The translations under genes and the position numbers were made by a program. Below are positions 56,325 through 64,000 of a stretch of DNA of 64,000 bases, one piece after another. A model generated the notes under the pieces. That model searched no databases. It was given only the letters and a program-made list of their open reading frames with translations, and was not told where the DNA came from. Every line of letters begins with the position of its first letter. Within the stretch, counting starts at the first letter, position 1. Origin of the DNA: Terrirhizobium terrae (GTDB lineage Bacteria > Pseudomonadota > Alphaproteobacteria > Rhizobiales > Rhizobiaceae); NCBI RefSeq assembly GCF_030323265.1, contig NZ_CP104992.1:2703501-2767500 (forward strand), given 5' to 3'.

Positions 56325-56993
56325 TCAGTTCACTCCTTCGGCGGAATTGAAGTCGCGACGGACCTTCTTGTCAGCAAATCCCAGCTCCTCCACGAGATTG
56401 GCGGCGGTGTGCAGCGACATGGTCAGCGCGAAGATCGGCACGATGAGGCTCACCATCCATGTCGGCCAGTTCAGCGTCTGGGTGCGCTCGGTATAGAGGA
56501 AGTTGAAGCTCTCGCCGGCATAGTCGCGGGCATCGAAACCGGCCGCGGCAATGCCCAACGGGTCCATCCAGTTCCAGCACATGACGAGCAGCGAGACGGA
56601 AAACAGGAAGGCGATGAAGGTCGCCAGCGCCTGCAGCCGCTCGGCATTCGCCGGCGACAGCTTTTCGCTCAGCAATGTCACGGCGAAATCGAGCCGCAGC
56701 CGCGTCAGCGCCGAACCGCCCACAAAGGTCAGCCACACCATCGCATAGACCGCCGCCTCGTCCACCCAATAGAGCGGCGTGCCCGCGTAACGCGTGACAA
56801 CGTTGAGCAGGATCAGTCCCAGCACCAGCGCCATGAAGACCGCGACCACCAGTTTCTCGACGCACAGCACGCCTTCCGACAGCGCGATCAGCCAGCGCAC
56901 GGGGCCGACGGGCGTGCCCGCCGGTCCCCTTGAGGCGGGAGAGGAGGAGAGGGCACCTTGCGGCGGCCCCGGTTTCGATGCGGCACTCGGCAT
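56325..56993 (-). CDS. dctQ: TRAP transporter small permease (DctQ family)
   Basis: A 222-residue membrane protein with four helices. The family marks are VVTRYAGTPLYWVDEAAVYA and MVWLTFVGGSALTRLRLDFA. About 35 residues of Pro/Ala-rich leader precede the first helix, which is longer than usual, so an internal start may be used. It is the first gene of the TRAP operon, and the shared promoter region with the divergent GntR gene holds the dyad at 57020-57038. Confidence 0.9.
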   Translation of the reverse strand: MPSAASKPGPPQGALSSSPASRGPAGTPVGPVRWLIALSEGVLCVEKLVVAVFMALVLGLILLNVVTRYAGTPLYWVDEAAVYAMVWLTFVGGSALTRLRLDFAVTLLSEKLSPANAERLQALATFIAFLFSVSLLVMCWNWMDPLGIAAAGFDARDYAGESFNFLYTERTQTLNWPTWMVSLIVPIFALTMSLHTAANLVEELGFADKKVRRDFNSAEGVN

Positions 56994-57019
56994 GATTGCT
57001 GTTCCCTTTTATTGGGTAT

Positions 57020-57038
57020 AATGTAGATTTTATACATT
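57020..57038. promoter_or_regulatory. Probable GntR/FCD operator
   Basis: AATGTA-N7-TACATT is a perfect 6-bp-arm dyad in the 91-bp gap between the TRAP operon (-) and the GntR gene (+). The position and spacing suit an FCD-type GntR repressor controlling both units. Confidence 0.65.
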
Positions 57039-57084
57039 TTGAGAGTCAACTGGCTTTTCCGTGGTTTTCGTGTAGCGGGGTGGC

Positions 57085-57744
57085 ATGGCCGTAAAATTGA
57101 AACACAAGACGCTTTCGGGCGCGCTCATCACCGAAATCCGCCAGGCGATCCTGTCCGGTCAGTATGCTGCCGGTACCCAGCTCCGGCAGGATGCCCTGGC
57201 GGAAGCCTATGGCGTCAGCCGCATTCCCGTCCGCGAAGTCCTCTTTCAGCTGGAAGCCGAGGGACTGGTAAAAATCTCGCCGCAGAAGGGCGCGATCGTG
57301 TCGGAGCTGTCGCGCGCCGAAATCGACGACGTCTTCGATCTGCGCATCATGCTGGAACCGCGTCTGCTCTTGGCCTCGGCTCCGATCCTCGACGATGCCG
57401 ACCTGGCGCAACTCGACGAGCGACAGGCGGTATACATCAAGGCGATCGCGGCCGGAGAACGGGATGACTACGGCCGCCTGAATGCCGATCTGCATATGGC
57501 GATGTACCATCGCGCCGACATGCCGAGGTCGCGCCAGATCGTCGCCTCGCTGTTGCAGACCAGCGATCGCTATACCCGCCTGCAACTCTCCAACGAGGCG
57601 GCGATGGAAAAGGCGATGTTCGAGCATGCGGAGTTGATCGGCCTGATCCGTGCCCGCCGTTTCGACAAGGCGGCGGAGCTGCTGGCGAGCCATATCGTCG
57701 CCGTGCGCGAGGATCTGATCAAGGTGGTCGAAGGCAGGAAATAA
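57085..57744 (+). CDS. GntR-family regulator, FCD type
   Basis: A 219-residue protein. The winged helix contains the segments GALITEIRQAILSGQYAAGT and RQDALAEAYGVSRIPVREVL. The C-terminal FCD domain is all-helical with metal-binding residues in the ADLHMAMYHRADM and ASHIVAVREDL regions. It lies opposite the TRAP operon and probably represses it until the substrate or a metabolite binds. Confidence 0.92.
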   Translation: MAVKLKHKTLSGALITEIRQAILSGQYAAGTQLRQDALAEAYGVSRIPVREVLFQLEAEGLVKISPQKGAIVSELSRAEIDDVFDLRIMLEPRLLLASAPILDDADLAQLDERQAVYIKAIAAGERDDYGRLNADLHMAMYHRADMPRSRQIVASLLQTSDRYTRLQLSNEAAMEKAMFEHAELIGLIRARRFDKAAELLASHIVAVREDLIKVVEGRK

Positions 57745-57965
57745 GGACGGCCTGCGTGATCTCGCGGCAGCAACGTGACGTCAATCGGTCGCCCGACCCC
57801 GTTCTAAAGATAACGGCAGTCGCGTCCTTGCGGCGCTTCTGGCAGATGCGGGCGTAGATGTCCAACTGAAAACGATAATGGAAGATCGGGCACGCGCTAC
57901 CCCGGCTTTCACCCATTGACAGTAAGGTCCTCCGGGCGGACCATCCGTCTCAGGTGGACCCGACC

Positions 57966-58625
57966 ATGACCAACCCTGCCGAAAAGCCGGAATGGCAAGA
58001 GGTGCTCGACTTCTGGTTTCCCGAAAGGCGGAACCCGGATTTCGATGCGGCGGCGCATCGCGATTACTGGATCTGGCGCATGCGCGGCGGCGCCGACGAG
58101 GCGATCATTGCCCGCTTTTCCGACGAGACCGAGAAAGCCGCCCGCGGCGAGCTCGATCACTGGTCGCGGGACCCTCAAGGCCGTCTCGCCCTCATCATCG
58201 CGCTCGACCAGTTTCCACGCTCGCTCTGGCGCGATACGCCGCGTGCCTTCGCCCAGGACGGCAAAGCGCTGGCGTTCTCCACGGAAGGCTTTTCCAACGG
58301 TCATTACGATGCGCTCGAAAACCCCTGGGAGAAGACGATCTACATCATCCCGCTCGCCCATTGCGAAGGGCCGGATCATCTTGCCCGGGTCGAGCATGCG
58401 ATCCGGCTGGCGCGCGATATCGAGGCTGCAGCGCCGGCCTTCCTCAAGGATGCCTACGCATTTGCCGCCCAGCAGCCGGTCGAGGTGCACAAGGTGATCG
58501 CCGCCTTCGGCCGCCACCCGCACCGCAATGCCGTGCTTGGCCGGGTCTCGACACCGGAGGAGGAAGATTATGTCGCCGCCGGGCGTTTCCCGCATCTGCG
58601 CGAGATCCCGGAGACGCGTGAATAA
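57966..58625 (+). CDS. DUF924 family protein
   Basis: A 219-residue helical protein with the DUF924 marks EVLDFWFPERRNPDF, LALIIALDQFPRSLWRDTPR and ENPWEKTIYIIPLAHCEGPD. The length agrees with the family. Start at MTNPAEKPEW (57966); four upstream codons are open but lack a better start. Cytoplasmic and of unknown function, with a weak tetratricopeptide-like pattern. Confidence 0.9.
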   Translation: MTNPAEKPEWQEVLDFWFPERRNPDFDAAAHRDYWIWRMRGGADEAIIARFSDETEKAARGELDHWSRDPQGRLALIIALDQFPRSLWRDTPRAFAQDGKALAFSTEGFSNGHYDALENPWEKTIYIIPLAHCEGPDHLARVEHAIRLARDIEAAAPAFLKDAYAFAAQQPVEVHKVIAAFGRHPHRNAVLGRVSTPEEEDYVAAGRFPHLREIPETRE

Positions 58626-58674
58626 GGCGTTTCATACGCATTGACCGCGCCACCCCGTCGTTCGTCCATCTGCC

Positions 58675-58706
58675 GTTTACACCACGATTTACCGTTGCGT
58701 ACTTCC
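58675..58706 (+). promoter_or_regulatory. Upstream element shared with the sulfatase gene (copy 2)
   Basis: GTTTAC, a six-base spacer, then ATTTACCGTTGCGTACTTCC, identical in 26 of the 26 compared non-spacer positions to 27497-27528. It lies 66 bp before the DUF1254 start, almost exactly the distance seen at the sulfatase gene (67 bp), which supports a promoter or operator role. Confidence 0.7.
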
Positions 58707-58771
58707 ATTCGCCTCCCGTTCGATCTGTCCTGTCCGGACCTTCCGCACCTCGCGTCAGACAGGAGCAGATC

Positions 58772-60265
58772 ATGTCGACATCGCCTTTGCGCCCAGCCGT
58801 CCTAACCCTTGCAGCATTTCTGGCGGCAACCGCGCCGCCCGCCATCGCCCAAAATAATGAAGCCGAAATCCCGCCCTTGATGGAACAGATCAACAAGGGC
58901 AACTGGCTGCCGCAATCGGAGGCCGAAGCCCTGCGCGACGCCTTCTACTACCAGAATGCCATCCAGGCTTACATGCTGACGATCCCAATCCTCAACACGA
59001 TTGGCATGAAGGATGGCTCAGAGGCTACCTTCGGCGCCGGCTATAACGTGCTGCCCATCTGGAAGGAGCGGATGGACAGCCGCACCTGGGTGCCGACGCC
59101 CAATGCCGATGTCATCTATTCGATGAGCTATCTCGATCTGAAGGCCGACGGGCCGCTGGTTGTCGCGGCACCGCCCAATGTCATCGGCATGTTCACCGAC
59201 TTCTACCAGCGCACCATCACCGATGTCGGCGCGATCGGTCCCGACCGGGCACGCGGCGGGCTCTATCTGCTGCTGCCGCCCGATTATGACGGCGAGATCC
59301 CCAAGGGCTATTTCGCCTTCCGCTCGCCGACCTACAATGTCTTCCTCTTTTTCCGCACGATCATGGGCAAGGGCGAGAACGGGCCCGACCCGGCGCCCGC
59401 CGTGGCGAACGCGGAGCGCACCCGCGTCTATCCGCTCTGGGCATCGGAAAAGGACGTGAAGCCGATGGAGTTTCCGAACGCCAGCGGCAAGCACATCAAC
59501 ATGATGTATCCGACGGGTGCTACCTACTGGACCAAGCTCAAGGCCTTTGTCGATTATGAGCCGGTCGCCTCGATCGACCCCGTCACGCGCGGCGTGCTGG
59601 CCTCGATCGGCATCGTCAGGGGCCAGCCCTTTGAGCCGACGGACAAGCAGAACGCGGCACTTCAGCGGGCCGTCGAGACCGCGCCGAAGATGATCCTCGC
59701 CGGCCGCCAGCTCGGGCGCCCGGACAAACGGGACCTCTATTTCAAGGATCGGCAATTTGTGAACACCTGGGCAGGTGCGACCGCCGACTGGATGCAGGAC
59801 AGCTATCTCGATGTGATCCAGCGAGCCTCCTATTTCCAGATCGCCTATTCCTCGGCACCTGCCATGGTCATGCGTACGCTCGATGCGGGTTCCAAATACC
59901 CATTCGCCATCCGCGATGCCGATGGCGATTTCCTCGACGGCTCGAATTCCTACCGCCTGCACCTGCCGCCCCATCCGCCGGCCGCGCTCTTCTGGGCGGT
60001 GACGGCCTACAACATCACCGATGGCACGATGACCTCGGCAAAACAGCTCATGCCGTCGATCAACGGCTTCAACAAGGTGAAGACCAATGGCGACGGCTCG
60101 GTCGACCTGTTCTTCGGCCCGAGCAAGCCGGCCGATGCGCCGGAAAGCAACTGGATCCAGACCGTCGAGGGCCGCAACTTCCTGGCCGCCCTGCGCCTCT
60201 ACGGCACCGGCACGGAATTCTTCGACCAGACCTGGAAGCCGGATGATCTCGTCAAGCTGAAGTGA
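58772..60265 (+). CDS. Exported DUF1254/DUF1214 protein
   Basis: A 497-residue protein with a Sec-type signal (VLTLAAFLAATAPPAIAQ). The DUF1254 region (about residues 90-220) includes VPTPNADVIYSMSYLDLKAD and PDYDGEIPKGYFAFRSPTYN; the DUF1214 region (about 370-480) includes GSNSYRLHLPPHPPAALFWA and VTAYNITDGT. These fused proteins are periplasmic and have no established activity. The gene carries the shared upstream element and is followed 40 bp later by a second member. Confidence 0.88.
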   Translation: MSTSPLRPAVLTLAAFLAATAPPAIAQNNEAEIPPLMEQINKGNWLPQSEAEALRDAFYYQNAIQAYMLTIPILNTIGMKDGSEATFGAGYNVLPIWKERMDSRTWVPTPNADVIYSMSYLDLKADGPLVVAAPPNVIGMFTDFYQRTITDVGAIGPDRARGGLYLLLPPDYDGEIPKGYFAFRSPTYNVFLFFRTIMGKGENGPDPAPAVANAERTRVYPLWASEKDVKPMEFPNASGKHINMMYPTGATYWTKLKAFVDYEPVASIDPVTRGVLASIGIVRGQPFEPTDKQNAALQRAVETAPKMILAGRQLGRPDKRDLYFKDRQFVNTWAGATADWMQDSYLDVIQRASYFQIAYSSAPAMVMRTLDAGSKYPFAIRDADGDFLDGSNSYRLHLPPHPPAALFWAVTAYNITDGTMTSAKQLMPSINGFNKVKTNGDGSVDLFFGPSKPADAPESNWIQTVEGRNFLAALRLYGTGTEFFDQTWKPDDLVKLK

Positions 60266-60305
60266 CGGTGACGACAATCACAAAAACGGGGAGAGGATTA
60301 TCAAC

Positions 60306-61850
60306 ATGACGTCCCATAACCAGAGAGAAATTTCCCGCCGCGATGCCATGAAAGGCAGTCTAGGAGCCACGGCATTCGCGGCGTTCGCCGCTCGGCCGGT
60401 GCTGCCGCTGGCGATCTCGACCATTCCGCTGGTCGCCGCATCCGGTGAGACAATCGCGCAAACGGCCCCCGCCCAAGGCGAGATCACCATGCCGGCCACC
60501 GGCATCATGATGCATCCCGGCTATGCCCGGACGATCGCGCAGATGGCCTATGTCTGGGGCTGGCCGATCGTCAACATGCTGAACCGCAAGGCGAAAATAA
60601 CCCAGGCTCCTTATCCGGGCCTGCTCGGGGGCATCCTGCCGGCTGCGCCGCGCGGCCATGTCGGCATGCTGCACGATTATATCGAACCATCCGAAACCTT
60701 CGTCACCTGCCCCAATCAGGACGTCGTGTATGGTCTCGGCTTCTTCTCATTGGACGAAGAGCCGGTAGTGGCGCAGGTGCCGGATTTTGGTGATCGCTTC
60801 TGGGTCTACGCGCTCTATGACGCGCGCACGGACCAGTTCGGTCATATCGGCAAACCCTATGGCACGAGGCCCGGTCACTATCTGCTCGTCGGCCCGCGAT
60901 GGAACGGCCTGAAGCCGAACGGCATAACCGAAATCATCCGCTGCCCGACATCGCTTGCCAATGCCATCCCCCGCATCTTCCAGGACGACACGGCTGAGGA
61001 CAGGAAGGCGATCCAGTCCGTCATCAATCAGGTCGTGTTTTATCCTCTCAAGGATTTCACCGGTGAGATGAAGGCGATCGAATGGGCGAAGGTGAAGGAT
61101 ATCCCTGTTCCGCAGTCCTCCGACCCTGATGGTGGTGGTGGAGAGACCAAATGGGTCGTGCCGGAAAAATTCTTCGACCAGTTCGCCGATGCCGTAGCCG
61201 CCGCCGATCCCCTGCCGGGAGAGGAGGCGATGTATGGCCAGTTCCGGCTGCTGCTCGATGCGGCGCAGAATGATCCCGAATTGAAGGCATTGCTGGTGGA
61301 GACGGCCGTGGAAACGGAGAAGACCGTCATCGCGCCGTTCTTCGAATGGCGGCACAACGGCCGGCAGGCCGGCAATGGCTGGAACCGCTCGACCAACAAC
61401 GCCCAGTTCGGCCTCGACTATTTCAACCGCACGGGCACATCGAAGTCGAACATGTTCGACAATCGGCCGAATGAGACCCAGTATTTCTATACGGATTTCG
61501 ACGGGAACGGGAAGCAACTGACGGGAAGCGGCAGCTACGAGATCACCTTCGCGGCGGGTGAGGAACCGCCGGTCAACGGCTTCTGGTCGCTGACGCTTTA
61601 CAACGACAAGCATCTCTTCCACGCCAATGACCTGAAACGCTATTCGCTCGGAACCAAGAACAAGAACCTGAAGCGCAATTCCGACGGATCGTTGACGCTT
61701 TATGCTGGTGTGAAATCTCCCGGCGGCGACAGGGAAGGCAACTGGCTTCCCGCTCCGGACGGTCGCTTCTCGCTCTATATCCGCGCCTATTGGGGCAAGG
61801 ACGCCATATTGAACGGCTCATGGCAGCCGCCATTGATCAAGGCCGGCTAG
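60306..61850 (+). CDS. Exported DUF1254/DUF1214 protein, Tat-type leader
   Basis: A 514-residue paralogue of the upstream gene. The N-terminus has SRRDAMKG followed by an Ala-rich hydrophobic stretch, the pattern of a twin-arginine signal. DUF1254 segments include TCPNQDVVYGLGFFSLDEEP, and the DUF1214 segment EEPPVNGFWSLTLYNDKHLF is followed by DGSLTLYAGVKSPG. It lies 40 bp after the first gene, so the two probably share a transcript. One uses Sec and the other Tat-type export. Confidence 0.88.
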   Translation: MTSHNQREISRRDAMKGSLGATAFAAFAARPVLPLAISTIPLVAASGETIAQTAPAQGEITMPATGIMMHPGYARTIAQMAYVWGWPIVNMLNRKAKITQAPYPGLLGGILPAAPRGHVGMLHDYIEPSETFVTCPNQDVVYGLGFFSLDEEPVVAQVPDFGDRFWVYALYDARTDQFGHIGKPYGTRPGHYLLVGPRWNGLKPNGITEIIRCPTSLANAIPRIFQDDTAEDRKAIQSVINQVVFYPLKDFTGEMKAIEWAKVKDIPVPQSSDPDGGGGETKWVVPEKFFDQFADAVAAADPLPGEEAMYGQFRLLLDAAQNDPELKALLVETAVETEKTVIAPFFEWRHNGRQAGNGWNRSTNNAQFGLDYFNRTGTSKSNMFDNRPNETQYFYTDFDGNGKQLTGSGSYEITFAAGEEPPVNGFWSLTLYNDKHLFHANDLKRYSLGTKNKNLKRNSDGSLTLYAGVKSPGGDREGNWLPAPDGRFSLYIRAYWGKDAILNGSWQPPLIKAG

Positions 61851-61878
61851 TCTCGCAGCGGCATGATCGTCGGTTTGA

Positions 61879-62816
61879 TCAGCCGTTCAGTGCCAGATAG
61901 ATCGAGATCGTCGCGATGGAGAGCACGGTCGAGACCAGCACGACGCGGCCGGTGAGGCTGGCTTCCCGGTTATAGAACTCAGCCAGCATAAAGGGGCCGG
62001 TGCCGGTGGGGAGGGCGGCCAGCAGCACCGCCGTATGGGTGGCGACCGGCGGCAATCCCAGGATAGGCCCGGCAATCACCCAGGTCGCGGCCGGGTGGGC
62101 GATCAGTTTCAACCCCACCAGAATGCCCGCCGTCGACAGCCGCTCCCCCGCCTTGTCCGACTGCGTGCCGGCGAGAAACAGGCCGAGGGCGATGAGCGCG
62201 CAAGGGAAGCGGCGCCGCCCAGCAGTTTCAGGAAAGTATGCACCGGCGCCGGCAGGTGCCAGCCGGACACGAGCACGACCGCACCGAGTACCGGCGCCAC
62301 CAGCAGCGGGTTCTTGGCGAGAGAAATCGCCGTCTTGGTGACAATGTCGCGGCGGCGCGTTTCCGATTGCAGCCCGCCTTCGATCAGGATGATGGCGATG
62401 GCAAAGAGCACGCAGACGGTGAGGATCGTCGCGATCAGCGTCGCACCCATGCCGCTCTCGCCGATCAGCGCCAGAACCAGCGGAAAGCCGACGAAGCCGG
62501 TATTGGCATAGCTGGCATTCAGCCCGTCGATCGCCGCATCCGCCAGATGCCGGCCCTTCGCCATCCGCCAGATGAGCGTGAAGACGAAGATGACGGCGCA
62601 GCCGAGCGCGAAGGCAAGCGTAAAGCGCGGCTGCCAGATATCCTCCACTTTCGCATTGGCCATGATGTCGAAGAGCAGCGCCGGCAGCGCCAGATAGACG
62701 ACCAGCCGGTTGACCTCGCGCGTCGCATTCGGCCCGAGCGCGCCGGTCTTGCGGGCAATCCAGCCGGCAAGGATGAGGGCGAAGATCGGCAGCACGATGA
62801 GAAGATTGGTCAGCAT
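61879..62816 (-). CDS. AEC-family transporter (frameshifted as sequenced)
   Basis: Auxin-efflux-carrier-type permease with about ten helices in two halves. The first frame (62206-62816) includes GLNASYANTGFVGFPLVLAL, the conserved AEC motif. One extra G in the G-run 62204-62206 (C on the coding strand) gives GGAASPCALIALGLFLAGTQ and joins the frame 61879-62203 with LKLIAHPAATWVIAG. Repaired length about 312 residues. Organic anions such as malonate or malate are usual substrates. Divergent from a LysR gene. Confidence 0.85.
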
Positions 62817-62929
62817 GTGTTTGGCTCGGAGGTCTGGGCTCGAAAGTATCGGTCTTAATTTGCCTAAGCCAGTCGATCGATATAATCCAATGCGATCTGA
62901 GGCTTTGATCGGTGCTTCGAGGGTATTGA

Positions 62930-63838
62930 ATGGACACGCGGCACATGCAGTATTTTCTGGCGCTGGCCGAGACCCTGCATTTCGGACGGGCGGCGGCGCG
63001 CATGAACATGAGCCAGCCGCCCTTCAGCCGGCAGATCGCCGCGATCGAGAAGACGCTCGGCGTCAAGCTGTTCGAGCGCAATTCCCGCAATGTCGCGCTG
63101 ACCCCGGCCGGCAAGCATTTTCTGGAGGACTGCCGCCGCGTCATCGCCGGTTTCGACGCCGCCTGCCGCGACGTGCGGCTTGTGGCGAGCGGCATGAAGG
63201 GCGAGCTGCGGCTCGCCTTCATGATGCATGCCGCCCATGGCGTCGTGCCCTCGCTGGTGCGCCGCTACAACCAGTCACGGCCCGATATCAGGCTGATCCT
63301 CGAAGAACGCATCCCGACGGATATCGACGAGCAGCTGATCGAGGGCAGGCTCGACGCCGCCGTCACCTTCGGCCTCGTCCACGCGCCGCATCTGCGCACC
63401 ACGCTGCTTGCCCGCGACCGCCTGCAACTGATCGCGCCTGCCGGCCACAGGCTGGCGCAGCGCACTGAGGTCGGGCCTCGCGATCTGCAGGGGAACGCCT
63501 GATCGCCGCACCCGCCTCGGTCGCCCCGACGCTCCGCTCTGCAATCGGCGTCTATTGCGCCACCGGCGGCACAGTACCCGACTTCGCCTTCGAACCGCGC
63601 CTGCAGCACACGATCATCCGCCTCGTCGCCGAAGGCCTCGGCGTCGGCCTCATCCCGCAATCGCTCTGCACGGATCTCGGCAACGGCGTGATCTCGCGCC
63701 CGCTGGAAAACGCCCCCGAATTCGACGTCGTCCTCTGCGCGCCTGTCGCGGCAAGGAACCCGGCGGTCTCGCATCTCTTCGAGATTGCAGAGGAGGGATA
63801 TGAGGACAGGGAAGCGCATTCCGCGCTATCGCCGATGA
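62930..63838 (+). CDS. LysR-family regulator (frameshifted as sequenced; end uncertain)
   Basis: The N-terminal HTH includes the segments MQYFLALAETLHFGRAAARM and QPPFSRQIAAIEKTLGVKLF. The substrate-binding domain begins LRLAFMMHAAHGVVPSLV. The first frame stops at 63502; one extra G in 63490-63493 gives DLQGERLIAAPAS and continues to VGLIPQSLCTDLG. After that the frame has no stop before the window ends, so another error is likely; a stop at 63836-63838 gives the family's usual length of about 303. Divergent from the AEC gene, its probable target. Confidence 0.82.
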
Positions 63839-63863
63839 CCGCCTTCGGCCCGAAGCGGTCATC
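63833..63863. terminator. Hairpin between the LysR gene and the edge ORF
   Basis: ATGACCGC and GCGGTCAT arms with an inner CTTCGG/CCGAAG pair form a strong stem-loop between two convergent genes. No T tract is evident. Confidence 0.6.
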
Positions 63864-64000
63864 GATCCAAGTGAGAGGTATCTGCGAAACTGATCATCGC
63901 CCTGTTGCGGAAAAAGTCGTCCTGCCGAAGGTGGGTGATGCTTCCGCTTGGCGCGGCATAGGAAACAAAGCCACAGGCATCGATGGGTACCTTCATCCAA
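63859..64000 (-). CDS. Truncated orphan protein at the window edge
   Basis: The minus strand has a 46-codon open frame reaching the window edge and ending at TGA 63859-63861. It includes MKVPIDACGFVSYAAPSGSI and ends HLRQDDFFRNRAMISFADTS. The hairpin just after its stop supports a real gene end. No family is recognised; an ATG at 63996 could also make it a complete 45-residue protein. Confidence 0.35.
   Translation of the reverse strand, partial: WMKVPIDACGFVSYAAPSGSITHLRQDDFFRNRAMISFADTSHLDR

Noticed and set aside
59018..60277. 419-residue minus-strand open frame
   Set aside because: Shadow of the DUF1254 gene; composition is Arg/Gly/His-rich as expected of reverse-strand noise.
1..64000. 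tRNA or rRNA genes
   Set aside because: No cloverleaf with a T-loop motif and no rRNA core sequence was recognised anywhere on either strand.

Overview
The window looks like chromosomal DNA from an alphaproteobacterium of the Rhizobiaceae (Rhizobium, Agrobacterium or Ensifer type). The evidence is a MucR/Ros zinc-finger regulator, a complete pha-type (Mrp) K+/H+ antiporter operon, a Rhizobiales gene pair (DnaA-domain-IV-like protein plus DUF6456), an Omp25/RopB-like beta barrel, several palindromic repeats of the RIME type, and high-GC codon use throughout. No rRNA, tRNA, CRISPR array, prophage or replication origin was seen.

Layout. 1-9.7 kb holds housekeeping and accessory genes: UspA tail, hemolysin III, GNAT, a ParD/ParE toxin-antitoxin pair, a cupin, LysR with an SDR, TetR with a DUF308 membrane protein, two alpha/beta hydrolases, aldose epimerase, carbonic anhydrase and MsrB. 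9.87-16.35 kb is phaABCDEFG, with a RIME palindrome between phaC and phaD. 16.8-23.4 kb holds MucR, the DnaA-like/DUF6456 pair, SufE, DUF5330, a sensor histidine kinase and a peptidoglycan-binding protein. 23.4-25.3 kb is a small, AT-richer accessory patch with orphan genes, a miniature inverted-repeat element and an IS630-type relic. 25.3-36.97 kb has DUF1491, DUF2336, a Tat-exported sulfatase, a DUF1214/DUF1254 membrane pair, a DUF559 nuclease between two copies of a palindromic repeat, PBP1A, a YcgN-like protein and a LuxR regulator. 37.1-40.6 kb is a copper module (CopA ATPase, CueR, CopZ) behind a MerR-type promoter. 40.8-53.9 kb is mixed: DUF4272, SnoaL, GNAT, SDR/AraC, VOC, lipoprotein, Omp, MFS, orphan genes, MocR and a DMT exporter. 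54.0-57.7 kb is a TRAP transporter facing its GntR regulator. 57.9-64.0 kb has DUF924, two large exported DUF1254/DUF1214 proteins, an AEC transporter with its LysR regulator, and a truncated orphan on the minus strand.

Two points shape the reading. First, about fifteen genes are split by frameshifts, including conserved ones such as phaA, PBP1A and copA. Nearly every break is one base missing from a short homopolymer run, so I read most as assembly errors and annotate the genes as single loci. Second, the sulfatase gene and the large DUF1254 gene, 31 kb apart, share a near-identical 32-bp upstream element (gtttac-N6 followed by a 20-bp identical block). With four DUF1254/DUF1214 genes in the window, this suggests a small regulon of exported proteins. 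Palindromic repeats inside the copA locus, apparently translated, are the other notable signal.
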